Source: Hyphomicrobiales bacterium (GTDB taxonomy: Bacteria > Pseudomonadota > Alphaproteobacteria > Rhizobiales > Xanthobacteraceae). From it: 64,000 nucleotides of DNA. Every line of letters begins with the position of its first letter. Positions within the stretch are counted from its first letter, which is position 1. The notes under the pieces are model-generated. The model did not search any database, had not been told where the DNA came from, and saw only the letters and a list, made by a program, of their open reading frames with translations. Positions 36,207-45,282 of the stretch are shown here, one piece after another. The position numbers and the translations under genes were made by a program. The stretch is taken from assembly GCA_009377695.1 (NCBI GenBank), contig WHTP01000016.1:1-64000 (forward strand). The letters are read 5' to 3'.

Positions 36207-36506
36207 TCACACCGTCGGCAACACCGAGAAACCATCCGCGCCTCTACGCATGGCAAGCTCCGCCGGCCCGGCGTTGTGGACGTCGACGGCATCGACCCGG
36301 GCGCTGTCGGGCCCGATGCGGCAGGCCTCAATCATGGTGTCTACGGCCTCGGCCGAACCAGCGAACACCGCCTCGACCGTACCGTCGCACCGGTTGCGCA
36401 CCCAGCCGTCGAGGCTGCTCAGGATCGCGGTGTCCTCGGTCCAGGCGCGATAGCCGACGCCCTGCACGCGGCCACGCACCACGACGCGGCGGATGATGGT
36501 ATTCAT
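36207..36506 (-). CDS. acyP: Acylphosphatase
   Basis: 99 residues with the catalytic arginine in VRGRVQGVGYRAW and the catalytic asparagine in GWVRNRCDGTVEAVFAG. Acylphosphatases hydrolyse carboxyl-phosphate bonds. The ATG at 36506 overlaps the stop of the upstream gamma-glutamylcyclotransferase-like gene by 4 bp (ATGA). It is third in a coupled operon of DUF805, GGCT and acylphosphatase; the biological link among these is unclear. Confidence 0.93.
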   Translation of the reverse strand: MNTIIRRVVVRGRVQGVGYRAWTEDTAILSSLDGWVRNRCDGTVEAVFAGSAEAVDTMIEACRIGPDSARVDAVDVHNAGPAELAMRRGADGFSVLPTV

Positions 36507-36967
36507 CCGATCTCTCCGGAGTCCTTCGTTCGGGCGCCCGCCCAGGCGGATGGCGACCAGCGCATCAGCGTGCGAATATAAGGCTCCGGCAGCGCCCAGT
36601 CGCGCGCGGCTTCGACCACGAGCGCCATATAGCCGGGGCGCGGCGTCCCCTCGCCTTGCCGCACGGCAATGTAGACCAACGACGTTTGACGCTTGCCCTC
36701 ATGCAAGACCGGCAACATCCGCCGCACATAGAGACCGCCCGCGACGTTCTCGTAGGCATTGATCGCGGCAAGGTCGCGCGCGCCAAGCTTCCAGAGCACG
36801 CCGTGAACGAGACCGCCGGGTTGCGGCGCGATCGAGCCGTATCCGTCCGGATTGATGACGAACCGCCATCCGGCCAGCGTTGCGGTGCCGAGCGCAGTCG
36901 CGCCGGGGCAGCGCGCCTGCATGTGCGGGCGGCTCATGTTCGAGCCGTATGCGAAATGCACGGTCAC
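36503..36967 (-). CDS. Gamma-glutamylcyclotransferase-like protein (AIG2/GGCT fold)
   Basis: 154 residues with the GGCT-fold signature FAYGSNM near the N-terminus, GSIAPQPGGLVHGVLWKL, the catalytic-type Glu in INAYENVAGG and a C-terminal helix. Members cyclise gamma-glutamyl amines or act as gamma-glutamylamine cyclotransferases; the exact substrate is not known. It overlaps the DUF805 gene upstream (ATGA at 36967) and the acylphosphatase gene downstream (ATGA at 36506), giving tight translational coupling. Confidence 0.88.
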   Translation of the reverse strand: MTVHFAYGSNMSRPHMQARCPGATALGTATLAGWRFVINPDGYGSIAPQPGGLVHGVLWKLGARDLAAINAYENVAGGLYVRRMLPVLHEGKRQTSLVYIAVRQGEGTPRPGYMALVVEAARDWALPEPYIRTLMRWSPSAWAGARTKDSGEIG

Positions 36968-37473
36968 GGGGTCGCGCTCGGTCGGGTGCCGACCCAGACT
37001 GTGAAGATGATGGCGATCACGATCGGCAGCATCACCAACGCGATCACGCCGAGCAGGACATAGCCGAACATTCCGAGGTTCGGATCGCCTGCGATCGTGC
37101 CGATCAGGAACAGGACCAGGAATATCTGGAATGCGCCGGCGAAAGGACTCGCTTCCGGTCCAGTCGGCCGCGCCGACGGGTCGATTGCGAGCATCACCAA
37201 CAGCAGCAGCACGATCGCAAGCGAATAGAGCACCGTCAGCGCGATGGCGGAGCCAGTGGGTCGACCGGCGTCGCGCAAGCGCCGGACATGGAGGGCGTAC
37301 CAGGTCCAGGCGATCGCGATCTGCACCAGCAGAAACGGCACGACGCTCGCGCGCACGGTGATCGGCGCAGCCAGAAGGAATTGCGAGAGGAAGCTGGCGA
37401 GATAGACCGCGATCGCCGCCAGCGCGAACGGCTTGGGCGCAATGCGACCGGATGCGGAGAAGAGCTTGTCCAT
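36964..37473 (-). CDS. DUF805-type membrane protein
   Basis: 169 residues with about four membrane helices: FALAAIAVYLASFLSQFLLA, VPFLLVQIAIAWTWYALHVR, IALTVLYSLAIVLLLLVML and a C-terminal FGYVLLGVIALVMLPIVIAI. The phrase YALHVRRLRDAGRP before the third helix is the DUF805 hallmark. Function unknown. The ATG at 37473 (MDKLFSASGRIAP) is used; the longer frame upstream to 37674 has no resemblance. First gene of the three-gene coupled operon. Confidence 0.83.
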   Translation of the reverse strand: MDKLFSASGRIAPKPFALAAIAVYLASFLSQFLLAAPITVRASVVPFLLVQIAIAWTWYALHVRRLRDAGRPTGSAIALTVLYSLAIVLLLLVMLAIDPSARPTGPEASPFAGAFQIFLVLFLIGTIAGDPNLGMFGYVLLGVIALVMLPIVIAIIFTVWVGTRPSATP

Positions 37474-37537
37474 TTCACCGGCATGGTGACATGGCATCGC
37501 CCGGAATTCACCAGGAACCCCGCTTGGGGCGCCACAA

Positions 37538-38386
37538 TCATGCCACCACGTTCCCACCATTGGGATGCATAATCTGGCCGCTGATGTAGGACGCGTCCTC
37601 ACTCGCCAGGAACACGTAGCAGGGAGCGACCTCGTTCGGCTGGCCGGCGCGTTGCATCGGTGCGCTCGCGCCATGCTTTGCCGTCTTCTCCGGGCTGAAC
37701 GAGGCCGGGATCAACGGTGTCCAGATCGGACCGGGCGCCACCGCGTTTACGCGAATACCCTTCTCAAGCAGTATCTCCGAGAGCGACCGCGTCATCGAGA
37801 CGATAGCGCCTTTGGTCGCGGAATAGTCGAGCAGCGTCCGGTGGCCTTGGAACGCCGTGATCGAGGTGGTGTTGAGGATGCTCGCGCCCTCCTTCATGTG
37901 GCGCAACGCGGCCTTGGTGAGAAGGAAGAAGCTGAACACATTGGTGCGGAAGGTGCGTTCGATCTGCTCGGCGGTCAGATTCAGCGGGTCGTCGACCTCG
38001 TGCTGCTCGGCGGCATTGTTGACCAGCACATCGAGGCGCCCGAAGGTTTTCACGGTGTCGTCGGCGACCTGTTCGCAAAAGCTCTCGTCTGCGATATCGC
38101 CGGCGAACTTGATGGCCTCCGTGCCTTCGTCGGCCACGAGGCGGACGGTCTCTTCGGCGTCCTTGTGCTCTTCGAGATAGACGATTGCGACCTTGGCCCC
38201 TTCGCGCGCCATCGCGACTGCGACCGCGCGGCCGACACCGCTGTCGCCGCCGGTGATCAGCGCGACCTTGTCCTTGAGCCGTCCGGAACCGGGAAATTTC
38301 GGCAGGTATTCCGGCAGCGGACGCATCTCGCTCTCGCGGCCGGGCTGGCGATGCTGTTTTTGTGCGGGTTGCAGCCGCCTGTTCAT
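37538..38386 (-). CDS. SDR family oxidoreductase (YghA-like)
   Basis: 282 residues of the classical short-chain dehydrogenase fold: ALITGGDSGVGRAVA (cofactor site), VLVNNAAEQHEVDD, active-site Ser in LNTTSITAFQGH, and Tyr/Lys in LLDYSATKGAIVSM. Its N-terminal extension and LPEYLPKFPGSGRLKDKVAL are typical of the YghA/YkvO-type SDRs with about 50 extra residues. The ATG at 38386 starts MNRRLQPAQKQ, which family members also have. The substrate is unknown. It is separated from the DUF805 operon downstream by 64 bp and probably starts its own unit. Confidence 0.92.
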   Translation of the reverse strand: MNRRLQPAQKQHRQPGRESEMRPLPEYLPKFPGSGRLKDKVALITGGDSGVGRAVAVAMAREGAKVAIVYLEEHKDAEETVRLVADEGTEAIKFAGDIADESFCEQVADDTVKTFGRLDVLVNNAAEQHEVDDPLNLTAEQIERTFRTNVFSFFLLTKAALRHMKEGASILNTTSITAFQGHRTLLDYSATKGAIVSMTRSLSEILLEKGIRVNAVAPGPIWTPLIPASFSPEKTAKHGASAPMQRAGQPNEVAPCYVFLASEDASYISGQIMHPNGGNVVA

Positions 38387-38459
38387 GCCGGGGCTCCATT
38401 GGCCTCCCCGGTTATGAACGCTGCGATGGATGGGGCGGTTCCGTCTAACGTCCTTTGGC

Positions 38460-40463
38460 TCACGCAAATTCGAGGATCACGGCATCGACAGCGAGGCTCT
38501 CGCCGGGCCGGGCATGAATGCGCCTGACGACGCCGTCGCGCTCGGCACGCAGCACGTTTTCCATCTTCATGGCCTCGACCACGGCTAATGCTTCGCCGGC
38601 CTTGACCTCCTGCCCTTCCGTGACGGCGATCGACACAACTTGGCCCGGCATCGGGCAACGCACCGCCTTGCCGCCGTCGGCGGCGATCCGTGGCGGCACC
38701 ACGCGGGCAACCTCCGCCTCGCGCTCGGTGAAGACATAGGCGCGGACGTCGGTGCCGCAATGCATCAACTCGAAACCGTTGAGCACCGGCCGCACCTGCA
38801 CGGTGAGCGGATCATTATCGACTGTGCCGGTCCAGAGCGCCCCGCCCGGCTTCCAATCCGACGAGACCACGTGGCGCTTTGCGTCGCCGTCGAAGCGCAC
38901 CGCTAGTCCATCATCTTCACGGTTGATGTCGAGCACGAACTCGCTGTCGCCGAGCCGCACGACGCGCCGGCGCTCGCGCGTCACCGCCGCATCCAGGCGC
39001 TGCCCCGAGATCCGGCGCTTGCGCTCGCCGAGCACATGATCGATCGCCGCCGCGACCGCAGCGAGGGTCTGCCCCGCCTCGCCTGCCGGAGCGGCCGGGT
39101 GAAAGCCCTTCGGGAATTCCTCGGTAATGAATCCGGTCGACAGCTGTCCAGCTTTCCAACGCTCCAACTGCATCAGCGCGGCCAGGAACGGAATGTTGTG
39201 ACGGATGCCATCAATCACAAAGCTATCAAGCGCATCGGCCTGCGCTGTGATCGCGCCCGCGCGCGTCGGCGCATGGGTGACGAGCTTTGCGATCATCGGA
39301 TCGTAGAACAGCGAAATCTCTGAGCCCTCAGTCACGCCGGTGTCGACGCGGACGGTGACGCCGCCCTTGACCGTTTCCGCTGGCGGCCAGTAGCGTGTGA
39401 GCCGCCCGGTCGATGGCAGGAAGTTACGGTATGGATCCTCCGCATAGATGCGCGTCTCCACCGCCGAGCCCTTGAGCTTGACGTCGCTCTGGCGGATCGA
39501 GAGCTTTTCCCCCGCTGCGACCCGGATCATCTGCTCCACCAGGTCGAAACCGGTGACCAATTCCGTCACCGGATGCTCAACCTGCAGCCGCGTATTCATC
39601 TCCAAAAAGTAGAACGACTTGTCCTGCGCGGCGACGAATTCGACCGTCCCGGCGGAGTCGTAACCGACTGCCTTCGCCAGCGCGACCGCCTGCGCGCCCA
39701 TCTTTTTGCGCGTGGTTTCATCGAGCAGCGGCGACGGCGCCTCCTCCACGATCTTCTGGTTGCGGCGCTGGATCGAGCATTCGCGTTCGCCGAGATGGAT
39801 GACGTTGCCGTACTTGTCACCCAGCACCTGGATCTCGATGTGGCGTGGGTTCTCGATGTACTTTTCGACGAACACGCGATCATCGCCGAACGAGCTCTTC
39901 GCCTCCGAACGCGCGCGCAAAAAGCCCTCCGCGACCTCGGCCTTGTCGCGCGCGATGCGCAGCCCCTTGCCGCCGCCGCCGGCGGCCGCCTTGATCATCA
40001 CCGGATAGCCGATTTCGGCGGCGACCTTCTGGGCCTGCGCCTCGTCGGCGATCTCGCCCTGATAACCCGGCACGGTCGAGACCTTGGCCTTGGCCGCGGC
40101 CTGCTTGGCCGCGATCTTGTCGCCCATGGCATCGATGGCATCGGGATGGGGACCAATGAACACGACGCCGGCCTTGGCGAGCGCGCGCGGAAACGCCGCC
40201 TGTTCCGAGAGGAAGCCATAACCCGGATGTACCGCCTCAACATGACTTGAGCGGCAAGCCTCAACGATCGCCTCGATCGACAGGTAGCTCTCGGCCGCGG
40301 GCGGCGGACCGATCCGCACCGCCTGATCGGCCATTTCCACATGCAGCGCGTCCTTGTCCGCATCGGAATAGACGGCCACCGCCGCGATGCCGAGCCGGCG
40401 CGCGGTCTTGATGATCCGGCAGGCGATTTCGCCGCGATTGGCAATCAGAATGCGCTTGAACAT
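38460..40463 (-). CDS. pccA: Acetyl/propionyl-CoA carboxylase alpha (biotin carboxylase) subunit
   Basis: 667 residues. Domains in order: biotin carboxylase N-domain (FKRILIANRGEIACRI), ATP-grasp (AAAGGGGKGLRIA, MNTRLQVEHPVTE), BC C-domain, a BT-like middle domain with RVVRLGDSEFVLDI, and a C-terminal biotinyl domain with the lysine in VVEAMKMENVL. Length and the BT domain fit PccA-type enzymes, which carboxylate propionyl-CoA with a beta subunit (PccB). No beta subunit is in the window. The ATG at 40463 fits family starts. Confidence 0.92.
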   Translation of the reverse strand: MFKRILIANRGEIACRIIKTARRLGIAAVAVYSDADKDALHVEMADQAVRIGPPPAAESYLSIEAIVEACRSSHVEAVHPGYGFLSEQAAFPRALAKAGVVFIGPHPDAIDAMGDKIAAKQAAAKAKVSTVPGYQGEIADEAQAQKVAAEIGYPVMIKAAAGGGGKGLRIARDKAEVAEGFLRARSEAKSSFGDDRVFVEKYIENPRHIEIQVLGDKYGNVIHLGERECSIQRRNQKIVEEAPSPLLDETTRKKMGAQAVALAKAVGYDSAGTVEFVAAQDKSFYFLEMNTRLQVEHPVTELVTGFDLVEQMIRVAAGEKLSIRQSDVKLKGSAVETRIYAEDPYRNFLPSTGRLTRYWPPAETVKGGVTVRVDTGVTEGSEISLFYDPMIAKLVTHAPTRAGAITAQADALDSFVIDGIRHNIPFLAALMQLERWKAGQLSTGFITEEFPKGFHPAAPAGEAGQTLAAVAAAIDHVLGERKRRISGQRLDAAVTRERRRVVRLGDSEFVLDINREDDGLAVRFDGDAKRHVVSSDWKPGGALWTGTVDNDPLTVQVRPVLNGFELMHCGTDVRAYVFTEREAEVARVVPPRIAADGGKAVRCPMPGQVVSIAVTEGQEVKAGEALAVVEAMKMENVLRAERDGVVRRIHARPGESLAVDAVILEFA

Positions 40464-40673
40464 TGAGCCCGGGGCGTCTTGTTGCGCGCGCAAGGTCGCG
40501 GTGCGCCGGCCGATTGTCAACTGACGGGCGCAGCAACAATGTGCCGCGAGCACGTGTGACCGCAGCTCTATCTGAGTGCGCTCGATACGCGCGAACTCGC
40601 GAATGCCTCCTGCTCCGCGCCCACGGCCGCGCAAACGCTGGCGGCAACTCCGGGCAACTCGTTCGCGGAGACC

Positions 40674-40967
40674 CTACTCGGCCGGCACGGCAACCGCCGA
40701 TCGCGAAGCGATCATCTCGCCATTCAGGATGCGCGCGCCCAGCTCTTCACTGTTTTGATGGCGATAATAGTCGAGGACGAACAAGCGAATGGCTGACGAC
40801 AAATTGCCGTGCTGCCGTTCGCCATCGATCGCGGCGACAACTTCCGACAAGGTCATGTCACGGCCCCCCGCGATGTCCTTCAATCCCTTCCAGAACGCAT
40901 CTTCAAGGCTGACGCTGGTCTTGTGGCCAGCGATAACAATCGAGCGTTTAATGACTGGTGATTTCAT
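40674..40967 (-). CDS. Ribbon-helix-helix domain protein
   Basis: 97 residues. The N-terminal half has the RHH_4-type pattern KRSIVIAGHKTSVSLEDAFWKGLKDIAGGRDMTLSEVVAAID, followed by SSAIRLFVLDYYR. In Rhizobiales, proteins of this layout are short transcriptional regulators of unknown target. It lies alone, upstream of the pccA gene and read in the same direction (about 210 bp), so co-transcription is possible. Confidence 0.85.
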   Translation of the reverse strand: MKSPVIKRSIVIAGHKTSVSLEDAFWKGLKDIAGGRDMTLSEVVAAIDGERQHGNLSSAIRLFVLDYYRHQNSEELGARILNGEMIASRSAVAVPAE

Positions 40968-41435
40968 TCGCTCATCTCCCGTATAGACCCGGTCTCGTAA
41001 CGGGATTTTCGCGTCGCGCGCGGCCTCAAGACGACGATCCGCCTTTTGGGCGGCCGTGCTGCCGGCTAAGGCGCTGCTCTATCCCATGCAGCGACCGGCC
41101 GGCTGTCTTGTGGGCCATGCAAATGTTGATGACGTCGCCCATCCCGTGTGATCGCTAACGCCGGGATTGTTGGTAGGTTCCCGCCTTTTTTAGATGCGGA
41201 CCGATGAAATCGGTATAACGGCACCTCAAAGCACTGGTTCGGCGCGAAAATCGCTCTTTGGACATGGCACGCGCTTACAAGCCAAGGGTCAGCGGCGGTC
41301 TCGCGGCCCCCTATAACTGGCCGAACAACCCCAGGCGCTCTGTGGCGAGGTGTCAGAACACCAGCATCAGGGGCGACAGTGTCAATGGCACGGCGGGGTT
41401 CCGCGTGCGGTGATGAGAGGCGGTTGACGCTTCAG
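40968..41435. other. Intergenic, about 470 bp, nothing recognised
   Basis: Between the ribbon-helix-helix gene 5' end and the 3' end of the DUF4010 gene. Frames on both strands are short and unsupported. No hairpin or repeat stands out on reading; regulatory sites for the ribbon-helix-helix gene may lie at 40968-41100. Confidence 0.35.
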
Positions 41436-42734
41436 TCAGCCGGCGGGCGCGACCAGCAATGCCGACCATAACCCGGCTAGACCGGCCACCGTCGCCGCCG
41501 CCGACATCAGGACGAGGTCGCGCGCGAAACGGCCAGGGCCGAGCCCCGCACCGATGACGAGCTTGCTCAACGTATTGCTCGCGACTGCCGCCAGGATTGC
41601 AAAGGTCCCGTCGCGGGGGCTCAGCGGCTGCGGCACCAGTCGCGTCATCGATACCGTCACTGCATCGACATCGAACAGTCCGAGCGTTGCCGCGCCGACG
41701 ATGGCGCCAGACGACCCGAAGAACTCGTTGAGGAAGCGGCCCGTGAGGACGATGACACCCATGCTGAGCGCCAAACCGATCACTGACCAGAAGCCGAAGG
41801 GATTGCGGAGTTTCACGGCCGCCTGAATGCCATCCTTGTCGGCGCGCCAGTAGACCCGGAAGAATGCAAGACCAAGAGCGACGATCGTCGCCGCCAAAAG
41901 CGGCGGGGCGAGCAACACCAGCAGGCTCGGCCTCAGCACGGTAACGATGGCGAGCACGCGCCCGAACGACACTGCCATGGCGAGCGCCACGCCGGCCGCC
42001 AGCAATTGGGGCACGCCTTCGCCGGCCGCCGCCCGCCGCGCGTTGGCAAGCGTGACCGCCGTCGACGAAACGAGCCCGCCGGCCGCGGCGGCCAGAAGAA
42101 CTCCGTGCCGTTCGCCGAAGTACTTCACCGCCGCATAGCCGAGGAACGATACGCCAGCGAGGACGATCGCGATCAGCCAGATTTCGCGAGGGTTGACGCC
42201 GCCGAACGGCCCGACCGGATCGTTGGGCACGACCGGCAACGCGATGAACGTCATCGTCAGCAGGACGAGTCCGGACCGCAGCTCCGGCCAGGTCAGCGAT
42301 TTGACCCAGCCGTGGAGACTTTCGCGCAGCGCCAGAAGCCCGGCGGCCGCCACTGCAACCGCCGCGGCGATGCCCATCTCGCCGATCACCGCATAAATGC
42401 CAAGTGCAAACGTGAGAATGGCGGCAATCGCCGTCGTCGCCGAATAAATATTGTCGGCGCGATTTTCTTCCAGACAGAACACCGTGATCACGGTGGCGAA
42501 TGCCGCAAACGCGACGCCGATCAGCACGCCGCTGCCCGCACTCGTGGCACCGCCGACCGCAAGCGCGAGCATGCCCACGACGCCGCCGAGCAGCGCCGAA
42601 ATCGCAAAGGTTCGGAATCCGGCGGTGCGGCTGCCGGGCTTTTCGTCCCGTGCACGCCAACCGCGTTCCAGTCCGATCAAAAGCCCGATGCCGAGCGCGA
42701 CGGCAAACCGCGACAACAGCTCTTCAGTGTGCAT
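41436..42734 (-). CDS. MgtC/SapB-like N-domain plus DUF4010 membrane protein
   Basis: 432 residues with about 11-12 membrane helices. The start FAVALGIGLLIGLERGWRARDE matches the MgtC/SapB N-terminal motif (GxxxGxERxxR). The C-terminal half is DUF4010, including GFWSVIGLALSMGVIVL, GLFDVDAVTVSMTRL and FAILAAVASNTLSKLV. Such proteins are thought to be carriers or pressure-adaptive membrane proteins; the cargo is unknown. The ATG at 42734 (MHTEELLSRF) fits. Monocistronic. Confidence 0.87.
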   Translation of the reverse strand: MHTEELLSRFAVALGIGLLIGLERGWRARDEKPGSRTAGFRTFAISALLGGVVGMLALAVGGATSAGSGVLIGVAFAAFATVITVFCLEENRADNIYSATTAIAAILTFALGIYAVIGEMGIAAAVAVAAAGLLALRESLHGWVKSLTWPELRSGLVLLTMTFIALPVVPNDPVGPFGGVNPREIWLIAIVLAGVSFLGYAAVKYFGERHGVLLAAAAGGLVSSTAVTLANARRAAAGEGVPQLLAAGVALAMAVSFGRVLAIVTVLRPSLLVLLAPPLLAATIVALGLAFFRVYWRADKDGIQAAVKLRNPFGFWSVIGLALSMGVIVLTGRFLNEFFGSSGAIVGAATLGLFDVDAVTVSMTRLVPQPLSPRDGTFAILAAVASNTLSKLVIGAGLGPGRFARDLVLMSAAATVAGLAGLWSALLVAPAG

Positions 42735-42855
42735 GCCTGGCCGGCTCGGCTCCAGATGATCGGAACCAATTCTAGGCCATCAATGGGCAGATGGGATAGA
42801 TGACCACGGATAGGGCCAGGAGCCACCGAGCCGTTCTTCGAGCGCGTCGTGGACT

Positions 42856-43062
42856 TCAGGAAAGCGTGGCTGGTCGCGGCACGTGCGAGCCGAGCCAATC
42901 GAGAATGACGGTGTCGATATCGGCAGGCTCTTGCAGCTTGCACCACCCCGCGAAATCGCGCGGGTTTGACGCGGCAAACTCGGGCGCGCGCACGATGATC
43001 GGCGACGCGGCTATGGCGGCCAGCAACGACTGGAGGTCAGCGTTGTCGTTGAATTCCGTCAT
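42856..43062 (-). CDS. Small hypothetical protein
   Basis: 68 residues, MTEFNDNADLQSLLAAIAAS followed by RAPEFAASNPRDFAGWCKL and a short tail. Composition and codon use fit a real small protein; no family recognised and no signal peptide. The ribosome site is weak (GGGAG about 15 bases upstream). It is read in the same direction as the DUF4010 gene, 120 bp before it. Confidence 0.5.
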   Translation of the reverse strand: MTEFNDNADLQSLLAAIAASPIIVRAPEFAASNPRDFAGWCKLQEPADIDTVILDWLGSHVPRPATLS

Positions 43063-43559
43063 TTAATTGTTGGCTCCCGTCCCTGCCCGGCGACTTCCGA
43101 TGCGCCCGGCGCGCCGGGGTTTCCGGATAGGAGTTGGTCGCGGGATCTGCGGTTTCGGTTCAACAGTTCAAGACCAGTTTGCCGACAGAGCTGGACCGGC
43201 CGACGGCGGCCGCGAGGCAAAGTTAAGGCATGTGCAGAAGTCGCTGGAATTACGTTGAAATCCTGCGAATTGAGGCTATCCTGGATTACCGGCATACAGA
43301 TCTTCGCCGCAGACGTCGTCCGTTGCGCCTCCCAAATGGTAGCATCCGTTGCCGCTCCGAATGGCAGTACAGGATTCCACGGGGGACCGGTCGACGGCGC
43401 CTGTCATACTCCGAAGTTCCTGACCACGAGAAGATCGGTACTTTCGGATCGGTTCAGCTTGGCGCGGTCCTATGCTGTCTCTTATATGCGGTACAATAGA
43501 CGGGTCATCGACTGGCTTTCCCCATCCCCCAAAGCCGGCAAACACGCGGAGGATATGCC
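43063..43559. other. Intergenic region upstream of the peroxiredoxin gene
   Basis: About 500 bp. It contains a degenerate palindrome around 43409-43441 (CTCCGAAGTTCC with GGTACTTTCGG) similar in core to the dispersed GAAGTTC palindromes. A TACAAT at about 43492 could be a -10 box for the peroxiredoxin, but no good -35 at the right distance is visible. No gene. Confidence 0.4.
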
Positions 43560-44222
43560 ATGACATTGCAGATTGGCGACACGGCCCCGGATTTCGAGGC
43601 GCAAACGACGGAAGGCAAAATCCGGTTTCACGACTGGGTCGGCGATTCCTGGGCCGTCCTGTTCTCTCATCCGAAGGATTTCACGCCGGTGTGCACCACC
43701 GAGCTCGGCTATATGGCCAGGATCAAGCCGGAATTCGACAAGCGCGGCGTCAAGATCATCGGCCTCTCGGTCGATCCGGTCGAGAACCATTCGAAATGGG
43801 CGAACGACATCCAGGAGACGCAGGGCTTCGCACCGAACTACCCGATGATCGGCGACACTGATCTGTCGATCGCGAAAGCGTGGGGCATGCTGCCCGCAAG
43901 CGTCAATGGCGATGCCACGAAGCGCACCGCGATGGACAATCAGACGGTGCGCAACGTCTTCGTGATCGGCCCCGATAAGAAGATCAAGCTCGTGCTCGTC
44001 TACCCGATGACCACGGGCCGCAATTTCGACGAGGTGCTGCGCGTGATCGACTCGCTGCAGCTCACCGCCAAACATAAGGTCGCAACGCCGGTGAACTGGA
44101 AGAACGGCGATGACGTGATCATCGCAGGCTCGGTGTCGGACGACGACGCCAAGAAGGCCTACCCGCAAGGCTGGAAATCGCCGAAGCCGTACATCCGTAT
44201 CGTCCCGCAGCCGGGCAAGTAG
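43560..44222 (+). CDS. 1-Cys peroxiredoxin (Prx6 type)
   Basis: 220 residues. The peroxidatic Cys45 is in DFTPVCTTELG, and no other cysteine exists in the protein, so it is a true 1-Cys enzyme. Also seen: VLFSHPKDFTPV, IIGLSVDPVENHSKWANDI, MTTGRNFDEVLRVIDSLQL and a C-terminal dimerisation region (KSPKPYIRIVPQPG). It reduces hydrogen peroxide and organic peroxides. GGAGGATATGCC precedes the ATG at 43560. Followed by a clean intrinsic terminator, so monocistronic. Confidence 0.95.
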   Translation: MTLQIGDTAPDFEAQTTEGKIRFHDWVGDSWAVLFSHPKDFTPVCTTELGYMARIKPEFDKRGVKIIGLSVDPVENHSKWANDIQETQGFAPNYPMIGDTDLSIAKAWGMLPASVNGDATKRTAMDNQTVRNVFVIGPDKKIKLVLVYPMTTGRNFDEVLRVIDSLQLTAKHKVATPVNWKNGDDVIIAGSVSDDDAKKAYPQGWKSPKPYIRIVPQPGK

Positions 44223-44250
44223 GCAGCGCGCCGTCGCCGCGGTAAGGACC

Positions 44251-44281
44251 AAGGCCGCGCATCATCGCGCGGCCTTTTGTT
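44251..44281 (+). terminator. Intrinsic terminator of the peroxiredoxin gene
   Basis: AAGGCCGCGC (44251-44260) pairs perfectly with GCGCGGCCTT (44267-44276) around a 6-nt loop, followed by TTGTT. It starts 28 bp after the stop codon. Confidence 0.88.
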
Positions 44282-44289
44282 ATGCGGCG

Positions 44290-44487
44290 TCAGTGCGCCA
44301 TGAATACGCGATACTGACTGCCGCCGTCGGCAAGCCGGGCCTCGTATTTGGTCCACTGATGGACGCATCCGCATGCCGGGCAGACCGTCGTCGCCGTCAC
44401 CGCCGGAAGCTGCTCGACATCGAGCATTTCGATGCCGGTCGAGACCTCCCGCCCGGTCGAAGGGCACTGGATCATGATCACACCCAT
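44290..44487 (-). CDS. Small zinc-ribbon-like protein
   Basis: 65 residues from the ATG at 44487 (GAGGGA upstream): MGVIMIQCPSTGREVSTGIEM, a middle variable part, then VCPACGCVHQWTKYEARLADG. Cys8 and the later CPAC with H form a possible zinc site, as in related short Rhizobiales proteins. Function unknown. The upstream frame to 44556 is not supported. It converges on the peroxiredoxin terminator. Confidence 0.75.
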   Translation of the reverse strand: MGVIMIQCPSTGREVSTGIEMLDVEQLPAVTATTVCPACGCVHQWTKYEARLADGGSQYRVFMAH

Positions 44488-44782
44488 GGTTCCCTCTTCG
44501 TGTTCGATCGACTGGAACCTCACCCCCCGAGCGTGTCGCGAAGGTGGCGTTTCCAATCAACAGTTCGTGGTTGGATGACCTGCGCCGGGGAAAGAAACTC
44601 GAAAGCGCTGATCAAACAGCAGGTTAGAAGCCGGATTTGGGAACCCACAGGAACTGTGGCCGAAACGTGCGAGCCTTAACGAAATGCCAAGGAACGGCTG
44701 AGAAAACGAAGACAAATTTTCGCCGCTTGATTACGGCACGAATTATCAGCTGTCGGTCGGGATTATCGGGGGGAATCGGTCC

Positions 44783-45220
44783 GTGCGGTTTCTTGTGTCG
44801 GCCCTGCTCGTGCTGGCGAGCGTGCCCGCCCATGCGGATTACCGCATCACGCGCGATTTCGGCGGGCTGGTCGAGCAATACAAAGCCAAATACACGAAAA
44901 TCCGCGACCGCGGCGAGCGCGTCATTATCGACGGCATCTGCAATTCCGCCTGTACCCTGGTGCTCGGGATCGTGCCGGCCAACAAGATCTGCGTGACGCC
45001 CAAGGCAAGCCTCGGCTTCCACGCCGCCTATTTCGACAAGGCCTATACCTTCGGCGTCAAGGTAACGAGCTACGCCGGCACCGCCGACCTGATGTCCTAT
45101 TACCCCTCGACGGTGAAACAGTGGATCGCGCGCAAGGGCGGCCTCACGCCGGAAATGAAGCGGTTGCGCAACGGTCCCGAACTGTGGGCCATAATCGACC
45201 CCTGCCCCGATGAGTTTTAG
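44783..45220 (+). CDS. Exported ClpP/crotonase-fold-like protein
   Basis: 145 residues with a signal peptide (RFLVSALLVLASVPAHA) and a conserved body containing GERVIIDGICNSACTLVLGIVP and ASLGFHAAYFDKAYTFG. The GICNSACT and later FHAAY resemble the nucleophile Ser and catalytic His regions of ClpP/enoyl-hydratase-like periplasmic proteins common in Rhizobiales. Catalysis is inference. The GTG at 44783 is preceded by GGGGGA. It appears monocistronic and lies before a convergent MetE-like gene. Confidence 0.72.
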   Translation: MRFLVSALLVLASVPAHADYRITRDFGGLVEQYKAKYTKIRDRGERVIIDGICNSACTLVLGIVPANKICVTPKASLGFHAAYFDKAYTFGVKVTSYAGTADLMSYYPSTVKQWIARKGGLTPEMKRLRNGPELWAIIDPCPDEF

Positions 45221-45282
45221 CTTTTGGTGGCCGCGTTTTCTGCGGAAGACCGGTGTCCACTCCTCCGGAAAGCGCCCCGGGC

